DNA of 6,115 nt, from positions 1 to 6,115 of the forward strand of contig JAAUPU010000205.1 of the NCBI GenBank assembly GCA_012032975.1, read 5' to 3'. A model generated the notes under the pieces. The model was not told the DNA's origin, made no database searches, and was given only the letters and a program-made list of their open reading frames with translations. Below are positions 1 to 6,067 of this stretch, in pieces. Position numbers and translations under genes: made by a program. The DNA comes from Caldilineaceae bacterium (GTDB lineage Bacteria > Chloroflexota > Anaerolineae > Caldilineales > Caldilineaceae). How positions within the stretch are numbered: the stretch's first letter is position 1; each line of letters opens with the position of its first letter.

Positions 1-2
1 TT

Positions 3-119
3 GACAACGGCAGGCTGCTGTTTGTCTCTGTCCCCGCCATCTCCGACCCCAGCCAGGCAGGCGGCTCCGATGGATTGATGATGCCTGAATATTCATCGTC
101 TGATCGTCGTTCAAGATAG
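3..119 (+). CDS. C-terminal end of an unidentified protein (partial at left edge)
   Basis: The third reading frame is open from the left edge to a TAG at 117-119 and gives about 38 residues beginning DNGRLLFVSVPAISDP and ending SSSDRRSR. The first half (alternating hydrophobic residues after a DNGR turn) looks like the last beta strand of a domain, and the tail is polar, Ser/Arg-rich and probably disordered. I do not recognise the family. Because xseB lies just downstream, the large exonuclease VII subunit XseA, whose C-terminus often carries a 'DGxLL' turn, is a possible identity, but nothing seen here proves it. The other two forward frames have early stops in this stretch. Confidence 0.45.
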   Translation, partial: DNGRLLFVSVPAISDPSQAGGSDGLMMPEYSSSDRRSR

Positions 120-246
120 ACTCCCTGATTCGATCCACCATTCCCAGCAACCCGCCGCACCCGACGGTCGGCCGAGACAACGACCGGCTCGCCATCGCAC
201 ACAGGATCTTGGATGAGAACAGAACTTATGGCGGCTACTGGCAATT

Positions 247-255
247 TGGTATACT
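247..255 (+). promoter_or_regulatory. Extended -10 promoter upstream of xseB
   Basis: TGG followed by TATACT (hexamer at 250-255) matches an extended -10 element (TGnTATAAT) with one mismatch in the hexamer. The -35 region about 17-18 nt upstream (TTATGG, 226-231) is poor, as is usual when an extended -10 is present. Transcription would start near 262, giving xseB a very short leader. This suggests xseB can be transcribed independently of the gene ending at 119. Confidence 0.5.
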
Positions 256-279
256 GAACCACTACATTCAGAAGCACAA

Positions 280-543
280 ATGCCACGGGGCGCAATGATG
301 ACCGAAGCGACAACAGATGCACCTACACCACTCAGCTATGAAGAGGCGTTTGCCCAACTGGAGCAGATCCTCGCGACGTTGGAGGATGGCGATCTGCCTT
401 TGGAGCAATCGTTGATGCTCTATGAGCAGGGGGCGGAGCTTGCCCAGTTGTGTACGCGCTTGCTCGACCAGGCGGAGCTGCGCGTGCGCCAATGGCAGCC
501 AGGCGACGAAACCACGCCGCTGGACAATTGGCAAGAAGGGTAA
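280..543 (+). CDS. xseB: Exodeoxyribonuclease VII small subunit (XseB)
   Basis: This is the small subunit of exonuclease VII, a cytoplasmic nuclease that degrades single-stranded DNA from both ends. Several XseB chains bind the C-terminal helical region of the catalytic subunit XseA. The 87-residue product has the family pattern: 'SYEEAFAQLEQILATLEDG' (residues 19-37), then 'LPLEQSLMLYEQGAELAQLC' (residues 39-58), then a closing helix 'LLDQAELRVRQW'. These correspond to the two-helix XseB fold, and the length is typical (70-90 aa). The start is uncertain: ATG 280 has a weak AGAAG just upstream, while ATG 295 or 298 follow GGGG (287-290), with 7 nt spacing to 298. Starting there removes the non-conserved residues MPRGA, so the true product may be 81-82 aa. 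The C-terminus after QWQPGDET is polar and non-conserved. No xseA is visible next to it. Confidence 0.93.
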   Translation: MPRGAMMTEATTDAPTPLSYEEAFAQLEQILATLEDGDLPLEQSLMLYEQGAELAQLCTRLLDQAELRVRQWQPGDETTPLDNWQEG

Positions 544-591
544 GCTCAATCAGCCATCTTGAATTTTTCTAAACTTTTTCCAATTAATTTC

Positions 592-621
592 TTGTAACTC
601 CCGTGCATCCTATGGTATCAT
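592..621 (+). promoter_or_regulatory. Promoter for the radical SAM gene
   Basis: The -35-like TTGTAA (592-597) is followed after 18 nt by TATCAT (616-621), which is preceded by TGG (613-615) and so forms an extended -10. The surrounding stretch 560-600 is markedly AT-rich in an otherwise GC-rich window, as expected for an UP-like upstream region. The design (TGG + TATnnT) is the same as the element upstream of xseB. The start would be near 628, giving a leader of about 130 nt before the ATG at 759. Confidence 0.6.
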
Positions 622-634
622 CGAACGACTTGAT

Positions 635-671
635 GGCGCGCCTGGAGAGGATTGTGTATTCGGTACGCGCC
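635..671 (+). promoter_or_regulatory. Possible leader hairpin in the radical SAM 5' UTR
   Basis: GGCGCG (635-640) can pair with CGCGCC (666-671), and a pyrimidine/T-rich stretch (672-682) follows. The stem is only 6 bp with a 25-nt loop, and competing pairings exist (GGCGCGCC is itself palindromic; AGAGG 646-650 can pair with CCTCT 670-674). It could be a weak attenuator or nothing. The rest of the leader (683-749) holds no recognisable motif. I looked for a cobalamin riboswitch B12 box because the downstream enzyme has a B12 domain and did not find one. Confidence 0.15.
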
Positions 672-758
672 TCTTGCTTTTGTCCCATTGTTATTGTCCT
701 ATCCAAACGGCGCAACTGTTGTGAAGCCTGTTGAAGTCAGTCCTGTAGCGGAGGAATT

Positions 759-1541
759 ATGCGACGCGTAGTCTTGATCCGGCCCAAGCGCGATGGCCGT
801 ATTTTCGGCAAATCCCCAGGCTCACCCTATACCCTTATGCGTCTTGCCTCCCTGGTTCCCGACGAAATTCCCGTCGAAATCTGGGATGAGAACCTGCGCG
901 ATATGCCGCTCGACTCGTTGAAGGAAGGCGATCTGGTCGGTATCACAGCCATGACCACCGATGTAGAGCGGGCCGAGGAAATCGCGCTCATCGCCAAGAA
1001 CCGGGGCGCAGGTGTGGTGGTAGGCGGCGTCCACGCGACGTTGCTGCCCGAGCATGTCGAGACCTTTGCGCACAGCACCATGATCGGCGAGGGGTACTTC
1101 ACCTGGCAGCGGCTGATCGATGACTTTGCCGCCCATGGCATCAAAGGGATGGAGCCGGTCTATCGCGACGAAGAGTGGGCGAATCTGGACGGCATCGCCA
1201 CCATCACCGACCGTGTGATCAAGATGGTCGATGAGCACAACAACTACTGGACGCCCTATCTGGAGATCACCCGCGGCTGCCCGCGCAACTGCTCTTTCTG
1301 CACCGCCATCCGGGTCAGCGGGCGCAAGATGCGTCTGCGTCCCATCGACGAGGTGGTGGACGAAATTGAGCGGCGCGGTATTCGGCGCTTCTTTTTGACC
1401 GACGACAACTTTGGCCTCAACTTCACCACCGACCCCGACTATTGCGCCGACCTCTTCGAGGCGCTGGCCAAGCTCGACCTCCAGGGCTGGACCTGCCAAT
1501 CGGAGATGAGCATTGCCAAGTACCCCGAATGCTGGAGATGA
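759..1541 (+). CDS. B12-binding radical SAM protein, N-terminal part (frameshifted)
   Basis: A strong ribosome site GGAGG (750-754) lies 4 nt before ATG 759. Residues ~1-125 form a B12-binding-like Rossmann domain: 'RRVVLIRPK' at the N-terminus, 'LVGITAMTTDVERA' (59-72), 'VVVGGVHATLLPE' (86-98) and 'IGEGYFTWQRLIDDF' (109-123). The DxHxxG lower-ligand motif is not seen, as in many class B radical SAM enzymes. The radical SAM cluster motif CxxxCxxC is C174-C178-C181 in 'RGCPRNCSFC', preceded by the usual 'PYLEITRGC'. 'FFLTDDNFGLN' (211-221) and 'GWTCQSEMS' (243-251) are standard later strands of the SAM barrel. The frame then ends abruptly at a TGA (1539-1541), about 4 residues after homology is lost, in mid-barrel. 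Such enzymes carry out radical methylations or ring rearrangements using a 4Fe-4S cluster, SAM and cobalamin. The substrate cannot be told here, and the fragment alone should be inactive. Confidence 0.9.
   Translation: MRRVVLIRPKRDGRIFGKSPGSPYTLMRLASLVPDEIPVEIWDENLRDMPLDSLKEGDLVGITAMTTDVERAEEIALIAKNRGAGVVVGGVHATLLPEHVETFAHSTMIGEGYFTWQRLIDDFAAHGIKGMEPVYRDEEWANLDGIATITDRVIKMVDEHNNYWTPYLEITRGCPRNCSFCTAIRVSGRKMRLRPIDEVVDEIERRGIRRFFLTDDNFGLNFTTDPDYCADLFEALAKLDLQGWTCQSEMSIAKYPECWR
1521..1541 (+). other. Frameshift site within the radical SAM gene
   Basis: Reading in the upstream frame gives AKYPE-CWR-stop. Reading from A1529 in the next frame gives MLEMSRAAHLDKHFIGFESVN, the natural continuation of a SAM barrel ('...YPEMLEMSRAAHL...IGFES'). 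One missing base within GAATG (1527-1531, most simply GAAATG to GAATG) explains the change. There is no XXXYYYZ slippery heptamer in frame and no long homopolymer (the longest run is CCCC, 1523-1526). A stop-start overlap ATGA occurs at 1538-1541, so re-initiation is formally possible, but it would cut the barrel in two. Sequencing or assembly error, or a recent inactivating deletion, are the main explanations. Confidence 0.85.
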
Positions 1542-2095
1542 GCCGCGCGGCGCATCTGGATAAACATTTTATCGGCTTCGAGAGCGTCAATCCTGACAAC
1601 CGCCGCGAACTGGGCGGCAAATCCAAAGGCATGGCCACCGGCGCTGGCGAGGCCATCCGCCTGATTCGCGAGACAGGCGTCGGCGTCGTCGGCCTGTTTG
1701 TGATGGGCTTTGACCACGACACGCCGGAAACGTTCCAGACGATGTGGGACTTTATCCGCTCCAGCGAACTGGACAGCATCAGCATCACTGTGTTGACCCC
1801 CTTCCCAGGCACGCCCTTCCGAGAGGTGGTCGAGAGCGAAGGCCGCCTGCTGGATATGCCGTGGAAATATTACGACACTGCTCACGTCACCTACGTGCCC
1901 AAAAATTTCACCGTCGAAGAGATGCGTTCCTCCTACGACTGGCTCTGCCGCAAGACCTACAGCCCTGCGCAGATCGCACAGCGCGGTCTTCGCTCGCTCT
2001 GGCGCTACCCACTCTCGCAGGCTGGCAAGAAGCTCTTCGGCAGCTTCAGCACAGACTACGGGTACCGACGGACATACGCCTACCGCAACGCTTGA
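1529..2095 (+). CDS. B12-binding radical SAM protein, C-terminal part (after frameshift)
   Basis: This is the second part of the same protein, read one frame over. The homologous stretch runs from ATG 1529 to TGA 2093-2095 (188 residues). The open frame extends further upstream to about 1442, but those residues (RRPLRGAGQARPP) are an off-frame translation. Visible barrel and post-barrel motifs are 'HFIGFESVNPDNRRELGGK' (13-31), 'GVGVVGLFVMGFDHDTPETF' (50-69, a typical radical SAM strand with G-D-T-E), and 'ITVLTPFPGTPF' (86-97, the PGTP loop). The tail, 'NFTVEEMRSSYDWLCRKTYSP' (126-146) and on to the end, resembles the C-terminal extension (DUF4070-like) of HpnP/BchE-type B12-radical SAM proteins. 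Joined to the N-terminal part it gives about 445 residues, a normal length for this class. It shows no decay beyond the single shift: no internal stops, and codon use similar to its neighbours. Confidence 0.88.
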   Translation: MLEMSRAAHLDKHFIGFESVNPDNRRELGGKSKGMATGAGEAIRLIRETGVGVVGLFVMGFDHDTPETFQTMWDFIRSSELDSISITVLTPFPGTPFREVVESEGRLLDMPWKYYDTAHVTYVPKNFTVEEMRSSYDWLCRKTYSPAQIAQRGLRSLWRYPLSQAGKKLFGSFSTDYGYRRTYAYRNA

Positions 2096-2118
2096 TTCCC
2101 GTCAAAAAGTCCAATAAA

Positions 2119-2156
2119 AAGGAGGGTGGCTCAATACATGCCACCCTCCTTATTTT
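2119..2156. terminator. Bidirectional intrinsic terminator between convergent genes
   Basis: AAGGAGGGTGGC (2119-2130) and GCCACCCTCCTT (2140-2151) form a perfect 12-bp stem with a 9-nt loop. On the plus strand it is followed by TATTTTG (24 nt after the radical SAM stop at 2095). On the minus strand it is followed by TTTTTATT (about 48 nt after the acetyltransferase stop at 2199). It therefore ends transcription from both sides, and the T-run is better for the minus-strand operon. Confidence 0.93.
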
Positions 2157-2198
2157 GTTGGGCATCCGTTCTTGTCGTACAACATGGTCGCCGCGGGT

Positions 2199-2777
2199 TC
2201 AAGCAACCGGCACGTCGATCCGCATCGTGGTTTCGGCGTGGTGAGTGCTTGCTTCCGTCGGCAATGCCAATCCTCGAAAAAGACGCAGTGCCGCGTGATT
2301 ATCTGCTTCGATCGCGGCGATAATCGTCCTGACCTGCATTCGCTTGGCCAGCAGTACCATCCGCCGCAACAACTCTGCGCCGACCCCGCGCCGCTGAAAA
2401 TCGTCCCGCACGGTGATCGCCGCTTCAGCTTCTGGGTGATCCGGTTCCCCAACCGGACGGGCCAGACGCGCCACGCCGACGATATGTTCGCTGCCGTCTT
2501 CACTGGTTGTCAACGCCAGCACTGCGCCGCCTTGCGTTCGATTATCGACATCGGCCAGTTCGACCGCTCTCTGCTGTTTGGTCCTCTCATCCACGCGGTC
2601 CACATCAATGTGAAAGCGCCGGCGTCGCGTCTCCGTAGAGAGATGGGCAAACAAGTCCAGCAGCAACGGCGCATCGTCTGGCCGGATAAGCCGCGAGCGC
2701 AACGTCAGTCCGTCGCGTGTCTTGAACCAGGGACGCGTTTTGTCGATCTCCCCCGCGTAGCGACTGCGCCGTCCCAT
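2199..2777 (-). CDS. GNAT family N-acetyltransferase
   Basis: This 192-residue protein transfers an acetyl group from acetyl-CoA to an amine, and is predicted cytoplasmic. 'LIRPDDAPLLLDLFAHLSTETRRRRF' (30-55) is the start of the GNAT fold, of the type found in protein-lysine acetyltransferases (Pat-like GNAT domains) where 'LSxETRxxRF' is usual. The acetyl-CoA pyrophosphate loop is Q128-R-R-G-V-G-A134 in 'VRDDFQRRGVGAELL', and 'EADNHAALRLF' (158-168) is motif B, carrying the conserved Asn (N160). 'GGAVLALTTSEDGSEHIVGVARLAR' (83-107) forms the preceding strands. No cyclic-nucleotide, ACT or acyl-CoA-synthetase domain is fused to it, so it is a single-domain version. ATG 2777 lies 12 nt past the fucI stop, with a weak AGGG (2788-2791 on the minus strand) overlapping that stop, so it is very likely co-transcribed with fucI. 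The substrate is unknown. Confidence 0.9.
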   Translation of the reverse strand: MGRRSRYAGEIDKTRPWFKTRDGLTLRSRLIRPDDAPLLLDLFAHLSTETRRRRFHIDVDRVDERTKQQRAVELADVDNRTQGGAVLALTTSEDGSEHIVGVARLARPVGEPDHPEAEAAITVRDDFQRRGVGAELLRRMVLLAKRMQVRTIIAAIEADNHAALRLFRGLALPTEASTHHAETTMRIDVPVA

Positions 2778-2789
2778 GCTTAACGAACC

Positions 2790-4601
2790 CTAACCATACA
2801 ATGGGCCGAAGTTGGCGCACGCCCGGAAATCAGCGCCCGTCGGTTCGTTGGCGCCAAAGGCTGCCCAAGCGCTGGGCCGGAAGAGACGCTCCTCCGCGAC
2901 ATTGTGCATGTAGACTGGAATACGCAACATGGCCGCCAGCGAGATCAGGTCCGCACCGATATGGCCATAGCTGATCGCACCGTGGTTGGCACCCCAATTG
3001 TTCATGACGGTGTAGGCGTCGCGGAAGGGGCCGTGGCCGGTGACGATGGGCGCGAACCAGGTGGTCGGCCAGGTGGGATTGGTGCGTTCGTCCAGAATGG
3101 TGTGTACTTCCGCGGGCAGTTCGACGGTGTAGCCCTCCGCGATCTGCAAGGCAGGGCCGAGGCCATGCACCAGGTTCAATCGACACATGGTCACGGGCAT
3201 CCCGCCGCGGGTGGTGAAGCGCGTCGACCAGCCGCCGCCGCGGAAATACTCCAACATACCCGCGTGCCACGTCGTGGCATCCAGACAGCGGCCCGCCTCC
3301 TCTGGCGTGATCTCCCAATAGGGTTTCATGGCCGGATGGCCGTCGATCTCCTGCTGGCCTGTGCCATCCAACGTGGCTGGCCCCGAGTTGATCAGATGCA
3401 AGATGCCGCCGGCCGCGTGGCCTTCGAGTTGATAGCCGGTGACGCGTGCCACCGAATCGGGACTCCAGTGGGTGCGAACATCGGCGAAGATCTGCGCGGT
3501 GTTGGTGAGCAGATGACCGAAAAGCATGGAGATGCCATTGAGCGCGTCGTTCTCGGTTGCGACGACAAAAGGCGGGCGGATGCCGTTCCAGTCGAATGAA
3601 GAATTGAGGACCGCTTCCAAGAAGTCGCCATTGGGCAGGTGGTCGGTCCACTGGCGCTGCCCCTGAAAACCAGAGGCGATGGCGTTACGACCCAACGCTT
3701 CCTCGCCATACCCCAATTCGGCCAGGCGTGGATTGCCGATCATCAGGTCACGGGCGATCAGCGCCATCTTGACCGAGATCGCCCAGGCGCGATCTTTTTG
3801 GGCACGGCTTTGCTGGCGGTCGGCTGGATTGTAATCCTTGCCCTCGGGGCAATTGGCCTTTGTCCACGCCAACGCACGGTCGAACTCGTCCGGGTCGTAG
3901 ATCCCCTCCTCCAGACGGCGCACAAACTCGACCATGTCGATGGTCTCGACACGCATGCCCAGAGTGCGCTCGAAAAGCGTATGGTCCACGATGGAGCCGC
4001 TGATGCCCATCGAAATCCCGCCCATCGAAAGATAGGATTTGCCGCGCAGATTGGCCACGCAAAGGCCAGCGCGGGCAAAGCGCAGTAGCTTCTCCTGCAC
4101 ATCCGCCGGGATCGACGTATCGTCGCTCTCCTGGACCTCGCGTCCGTAGATATTGAAGACGGGCAACCCCTTCTGGTTGTAGGCAGCCGAAACCGCGGCC
4201 AGATAGACCGCGCCAGGGCGCTCGGTGCCGTTGAAACCCCACACCGCCTTGGGCAGATGTGGGTCCATGTCCATGGTCTCGGCGCCATAGCACCAACAAG
4301 GGGTGACGGTCAGCGAGACGCCGACGCCGCGCGCCGAAATTTCTCGGCGTCTGAGCAGCTTCTGCCACACCCCGATGGTGCTGTCGGCGATGACGCATTC
4401 GACAGGCAAACCGTTGTAGTGCCGCAATCGCTGGCTCAGAAACGCGGCCACGGACTGGGCCATGTTCATCGTCTGGGTCTCCAGCGATTCGCGCACACCG
4501 CCCAGACGCCCGTCGATGGTGGGTCGAATGCCGATCTTGGGCATCTCGCCGAGCAAATTGTTGCGCGGCGGGTTGACTTGCAGTTCAGAGATGTTGGCCA
4601 T
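2790..4601 (-). CDS. fucI: L-fucose isomerase
   Basis: Converts L-fucose to L-fuculose (and D-arabinose to D-ribulose in characterised enzymes), the first committed step of L-fucose catabolism; a cytoplasmic Mn2+-dependent hexamer in E. coli. The 603-residue product follows the E. coli enzyme almost end to end from my memory of that sequence: '[12 protein letters not shown]' (21-32), '[17 protein letters not shown]' (98-114), '[16 protein letters not shown]' (121-136), '[10 protein letters not shown]' (311-320), 'NSSFDWNG' (333-340), 'TWPTTWFAP' near residue 510 and 'NFGPLYG' at the C-terminus. The metal and catalytic residues are present: E350 in '[11 protein letters not shown]', D374 in '[11 protein letters not shown]' and H540 in 'NNWGANHG', equivalent to E. 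coli E337, D361 and H528. ATG 4601 has only a weak purine-rich AGAAAGA upstream. It gives about 15 extra N-terminal residues compared with E. coli, so an internal ATG (4544) is possible but has no visible ribosome site. The gene follows the DUF4432 gene by 86 nt, probably in one operon. Confidence 0.98.
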   Translation of the reverse strand: MANISELQVNPPRNNLLGEMPKIGIRPTIDGRLGGVRESLETQTMNMAQSVAAFLSQRLRHYNGLPVECVIADSTIGVWQKLLRRREISARGVGVSLTVTPCWCYGAETMDMDPHLPKAVWGFNGTERPGAVYLAAVSAAYNQKGLPVFNIYGREVQESDDTSIPADVQEKLLRFARAGLCVANLRGKSYLSMGGISMGISGSIVDHTLFERTLGMRVETIDMVEFVRRLEEGIYDPDEFDRALAWTKANCPEGKDYNPADRQQSRAQKDRAWAISVKMALIARDLMIGNPRLAELGYGEEALGRNAIASGFQGQRQWTDHLPNGDFLEAVLNSSFDWNGIRPPFVVATENDALNGISMLFGHLLTNTAQIFADVRTHWSPDSVARVTGYQLEGHAAGGILHLINSGPATLDGTGQQEIDGHPAMKPYWEITPEEAGRCLDATTWHAGMLEYFRGGGWSTRFTTRGGMPVTMCRLNLVHGLGPALQIAEGYTVELPAEVHTILDERTNPTWPTTWFAPIVTGHGPFRDAYTVMNNWGANHGAISYGHIGADLISLAAMLRIPVYMHNVAEERLFRPSAWAAFGANEPTGADFRACANFGPLYG

Positions 4602-4687
4602 GTCGGTCTTTCTTCGTTGATGTTTATTCGTGACGGTTGTTGCATTGTGGCAGCGCGCGGATTTGTGTCGATTGTATGCGCGTGTGG
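4602..4687 (-). other. Spacer between the DUF4432 gene and fucI
   Basis: This 86-nt gap is on the transcribed strand. It contains a TACAAT hexamer (minus strand, just after the DUF4432 stop) resembling a -10, but no matching -35 at 16-18 nt, and no terminator-like hairpin with a T-run. I therefore expect read-through from the upstream gene. A weak internal fucI promoter cannot be excluded. Confidence 0.35.
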
Positions 4688-5788
4688 CTATGACCGGGTT
4701 GCCAAGATGTGTTCGATCTGTGCCGCAACGTTGGCGGCCTCCGCGGCATTCAGGACGCCCATTTCCATCTCGCAGGAAAATGCTCCTTTGGCAGGGATGA
4801 CCTTGAGGTTGCCATTGGCCTTTTCAGCGGTGTACCCTTCCGGTCCGGCGGTGGCGGGCAAGACAAGACCCAACGCATCCTGGTCGGGTGTGCGACAGAT
4901 CCAGCGCACGCCCTTGTCCAACTGGTCGGGTCGGTGGCGAATGTAGTCAGCGCTTCCATCTGGGTGAACCTGCAAGCTGTGCGCCCAACCGGCTTCGTCG
5001 GCCAGATAGTCGATGACGAAGACGATCTCCGGATCACAGGCCAGGTCTGCCGACAGGATGTGATGCTGTTCCGGGCGCTGTTCCAATTCGTCCAGCAATT
5101 TCAGATAGCGGTCGCTCGGCTGCACATGCGAGGGAATGCTGCGCCGCACGCGCACGTGGTCGGGTGTGGCCTGTGCGCTGTAGACCAGGCGGCTGTCGTT
5201 CACCGGGCGAAAGTTGGCATGGGCCATGTACATCAGCTCCATGGGCGTATTCTTGAGGTTCTTGATCGTCATGCTCGCCGTACATTGATTGGCGCCAGCA
5301 TAGAGCTTGACGAGCGGTTCCGCCACGTAATTCGTGCTGAAGGCCACGGTATGCTGATACCGTCCGCCCAGGCCGATATACGCGCCGCCCGCATCTTCGC
5401 CCAACACGATATAGGCGGATTGGTACGGGGCATTGGGCAGTTCGCCATGCAAGGGGTGGTTGTCATGCTCGGTCGGCACGCCCATGGCCGTCGCGCCGCA
5501 GTGGAGCAGAAAGCCGCCGTAGGTCTCCAGATAGTTGCGGGTCGCGCGGGGTTCATCGAACATGGAATGCATGGTGATGTCGCGCCCGCCAAAGTGAGCC
5601 GACCAGATCTGCTGGCCCTGGAATGGCAACAGCAGCAGTTCACCCGCACCGTTGCTCAAGCGCACAGCCTGCACACCGCTGTCAAAACGAAATGCTGACG
5701 CGGAAAAGGCGCCTTCTTCCATCAGCAAATGTTCGCGTTGTGTAAAGAACCAGGGCTTGAGATGCAACAAAACAACAGAGTCACTCAT
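4688..5788 (-). CDS. DUF4432 family protein, aldose 1-epimerase-like; candidate L-fucose mutarotase
   Basis: This 366-residue protein belongs to the galactose-mutarotase-like beta-sandwich superfamily, DUF4432 branch. The diagnostic block is '[20 protein letters not shown]' (51-70), 'SMFDEP' (75-80), '[17 protein letters not shown]' (89-105), '[17 protein letters not shown]' (111-127) and '[22 protein letters not shown]' (183-204). H114 in 'HGELPN' and H190 in 'MAHANFRP' sit where superfamily epimerases have their catalytic histidines. The acidic partner is less clear (E322 or E340). Known superfamily members interconvert alpha and beta anomers of sugars, and members of this branch are usually annotated only as 'aldose 1-epimerase family'. 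Being first in an operon with fucI suggests the sugar is L-fucose or a close relative; this is inference. ATG 5788 is preferred because AAGGA (5798-5802) lies 9 nt upstream; a TTG 6 nt earlier (5794) would leave only 3 nt. No signal peptide is seen, so it is probably cytoplasmic. Confidence 0.92.
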   Translation of the reverse strand: MSDSVVLLHLKPWFFTQREHLLMEEGAFSASAFRFDSGVQAVRLSNGAGELLLLPFQGQQIWSAHFGGRDITMHSMFDEPRATRNYLETYGGFLLHCGATAMGVPTEHDNHPLHGELPNAPYQSAYIVLGEDAGGAYIGLGGRYQHTVAFSTNYVAEPLVKLYAGANQCTASMTIKNLKNTPMELMYMAHANFRPVNDSRLVYSAQATPDHVRVRRSIPSHVQPSDRYLKLLDELEQRPEQHHILSADLACDPEIVFVIDYLADEAGWAHSLQVHPDGSADYIRHRPDQLDKGVRWICRTPDQDALGLVLPATAGPEGYTAEKANGNLKVIPAKGAFSCEMEMGVLNAAEAANVAAQIEHILATRS

Positions 5789-5952
5789 GATCAATTTTCC
5801 TTTTCTATCATGAAGTTTTCAGATCGACCGGCGGAAGCCCAATTGCAGCACACCCCCAAAACCGTTGCCGGAGACTGGACGGCTGGATGAGAGAATGCCA
5901 GGGGGTGGCTATTCCAGACTGGTGTGGGGGAAAATCTTATCAGCGCAAGCGC

Positions 5953-5981
5953 AGACTAACAGATTCCCTGATTGGCGTCAA
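5953..5981 (-). promoter_or_regulatory. Candidate promoter of the DUF4432-fucI-GNAT operon
   Basis: Read on the minus strand, TTGACG (5981-5976) is followed by exactly 17 nt and TAGTCT (5958-5953), with TG at the extended -10 position (TGT before the hexamer). The -35 is five of six to consensus and the -10 only three of six, which would suit a regulated promoter. The start would be near 5946, giving a leader of about 158 nt. The -35 overlaps the operator-like TTGGCGTCAA at 5972-5981. An alternative extended -10 just downstream is TGATAAGAT (minus strand, hexamer 5939-5934), which has a worse -35. Confidence 0.45.
5972..5981. promoter_or_regulatory. Operator-like partial copy of the upstream palindrome
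   Basis: TTGGCGTCAA differs by one base from TTGGCGCCAA, the core of the perfect palindrome at 6050-6059. The centres are 78 bp apart. It sits on the -35 of the candidate operon promoter, where a bound repressor would block RNA polymerase. The short length means chance similarity is possible. Confidence 0.3.
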
Positions 5982-6041
5982 GCAAATCACGCATTTTCTG
6001 GCTTTGTGCATTCCAACGAGCCACGAATGGTGAGAATCTTG

Positions 6042-6067
6042 GACACGCTTTGGCGCCAAAGCGTGTC
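6042..6067. repeat. Perfect 26-bp palindrome, probable regulator binding site
   Basis: GACACGCTTTGGC (6042-6054) is followed directly by its exact reverse complement GCCAAAGCGTGTC (6055-6067), with no spacer and no mismatch. There is no T-run on either side, so it does not look like an intrinsic terminator. Perfect even-length palindromes with a central C-G step, in front of sugar catabolic operons, are typical of LacI-family operators, although 26 bp is longer than the usual 14-20 bp. If transcribed it would also form a strong hairpin lacking a normal loop. Confidence 0.65.

Noticed and set aside
1..6. TTGACA resembling a perfect -35 box
   Set aside because: It lies within the open frame ending at 119 and no -10-like hexamer occurs 16-18 nt downstream.
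160..182. Inverted repeat CGGTCG ... CGACCG near 163-185 after the partial gene
   Set aside because: The stem is only 6 bp and no T-run follows, so it is not convincing as a terminator for the upstream gene.
214..258. A 14-codon open frame starting ATGAGAACA before xseB
   Set aside because: It is too short, overlaps the xseB promoter, and nothing supports translation.
628..758. Possible cobalamin riboswitch before the B12-binding radical SAM gene
   Set aside because: No recognisable B12 box or the surrounding conserved helices were seen, and the ~130-nt leader is short for the class. The protein class also needs no such control.
822..1499. A 225-codon open frame on the minus strand opposite the radical SAM gene
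   Set aside because: It is a shadow frame: low-complexity composition with no family motifs, while the plus strand carries clear conserved motifs throughout.
1521..1530. Programmed -1 frameshifting in the radical SAM gene
   Set aside because: The site TACCCCGAAT has no in-frame X-XXY-YYZ heptamer and no evident upstream Shine-Dalgarno stimulator or strong downstream hairpin at the right spacing.
3639..4088. Open frames on the plus strand opposite fucI, including one with hydrophobic stretches
   Set aside because: fucI on the minus strand is conserved end to end, so these are antisense artefacts.
4709..5698. A 329-codon open frame on the plus strand opposite the DUF4432 gene
   Set aside because: It is an antisense shadow caused by GC-rich codon bias; the minus strand has the full conserved DUF4432 pattern and a ribosome site.
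6042..6067. The palindrome as an intrinsic terminator of an upstream gene
   Set aside because: Neither side is followed by a run of T, and a spacer-free palindrome would have to open its central pairs to make a loop.
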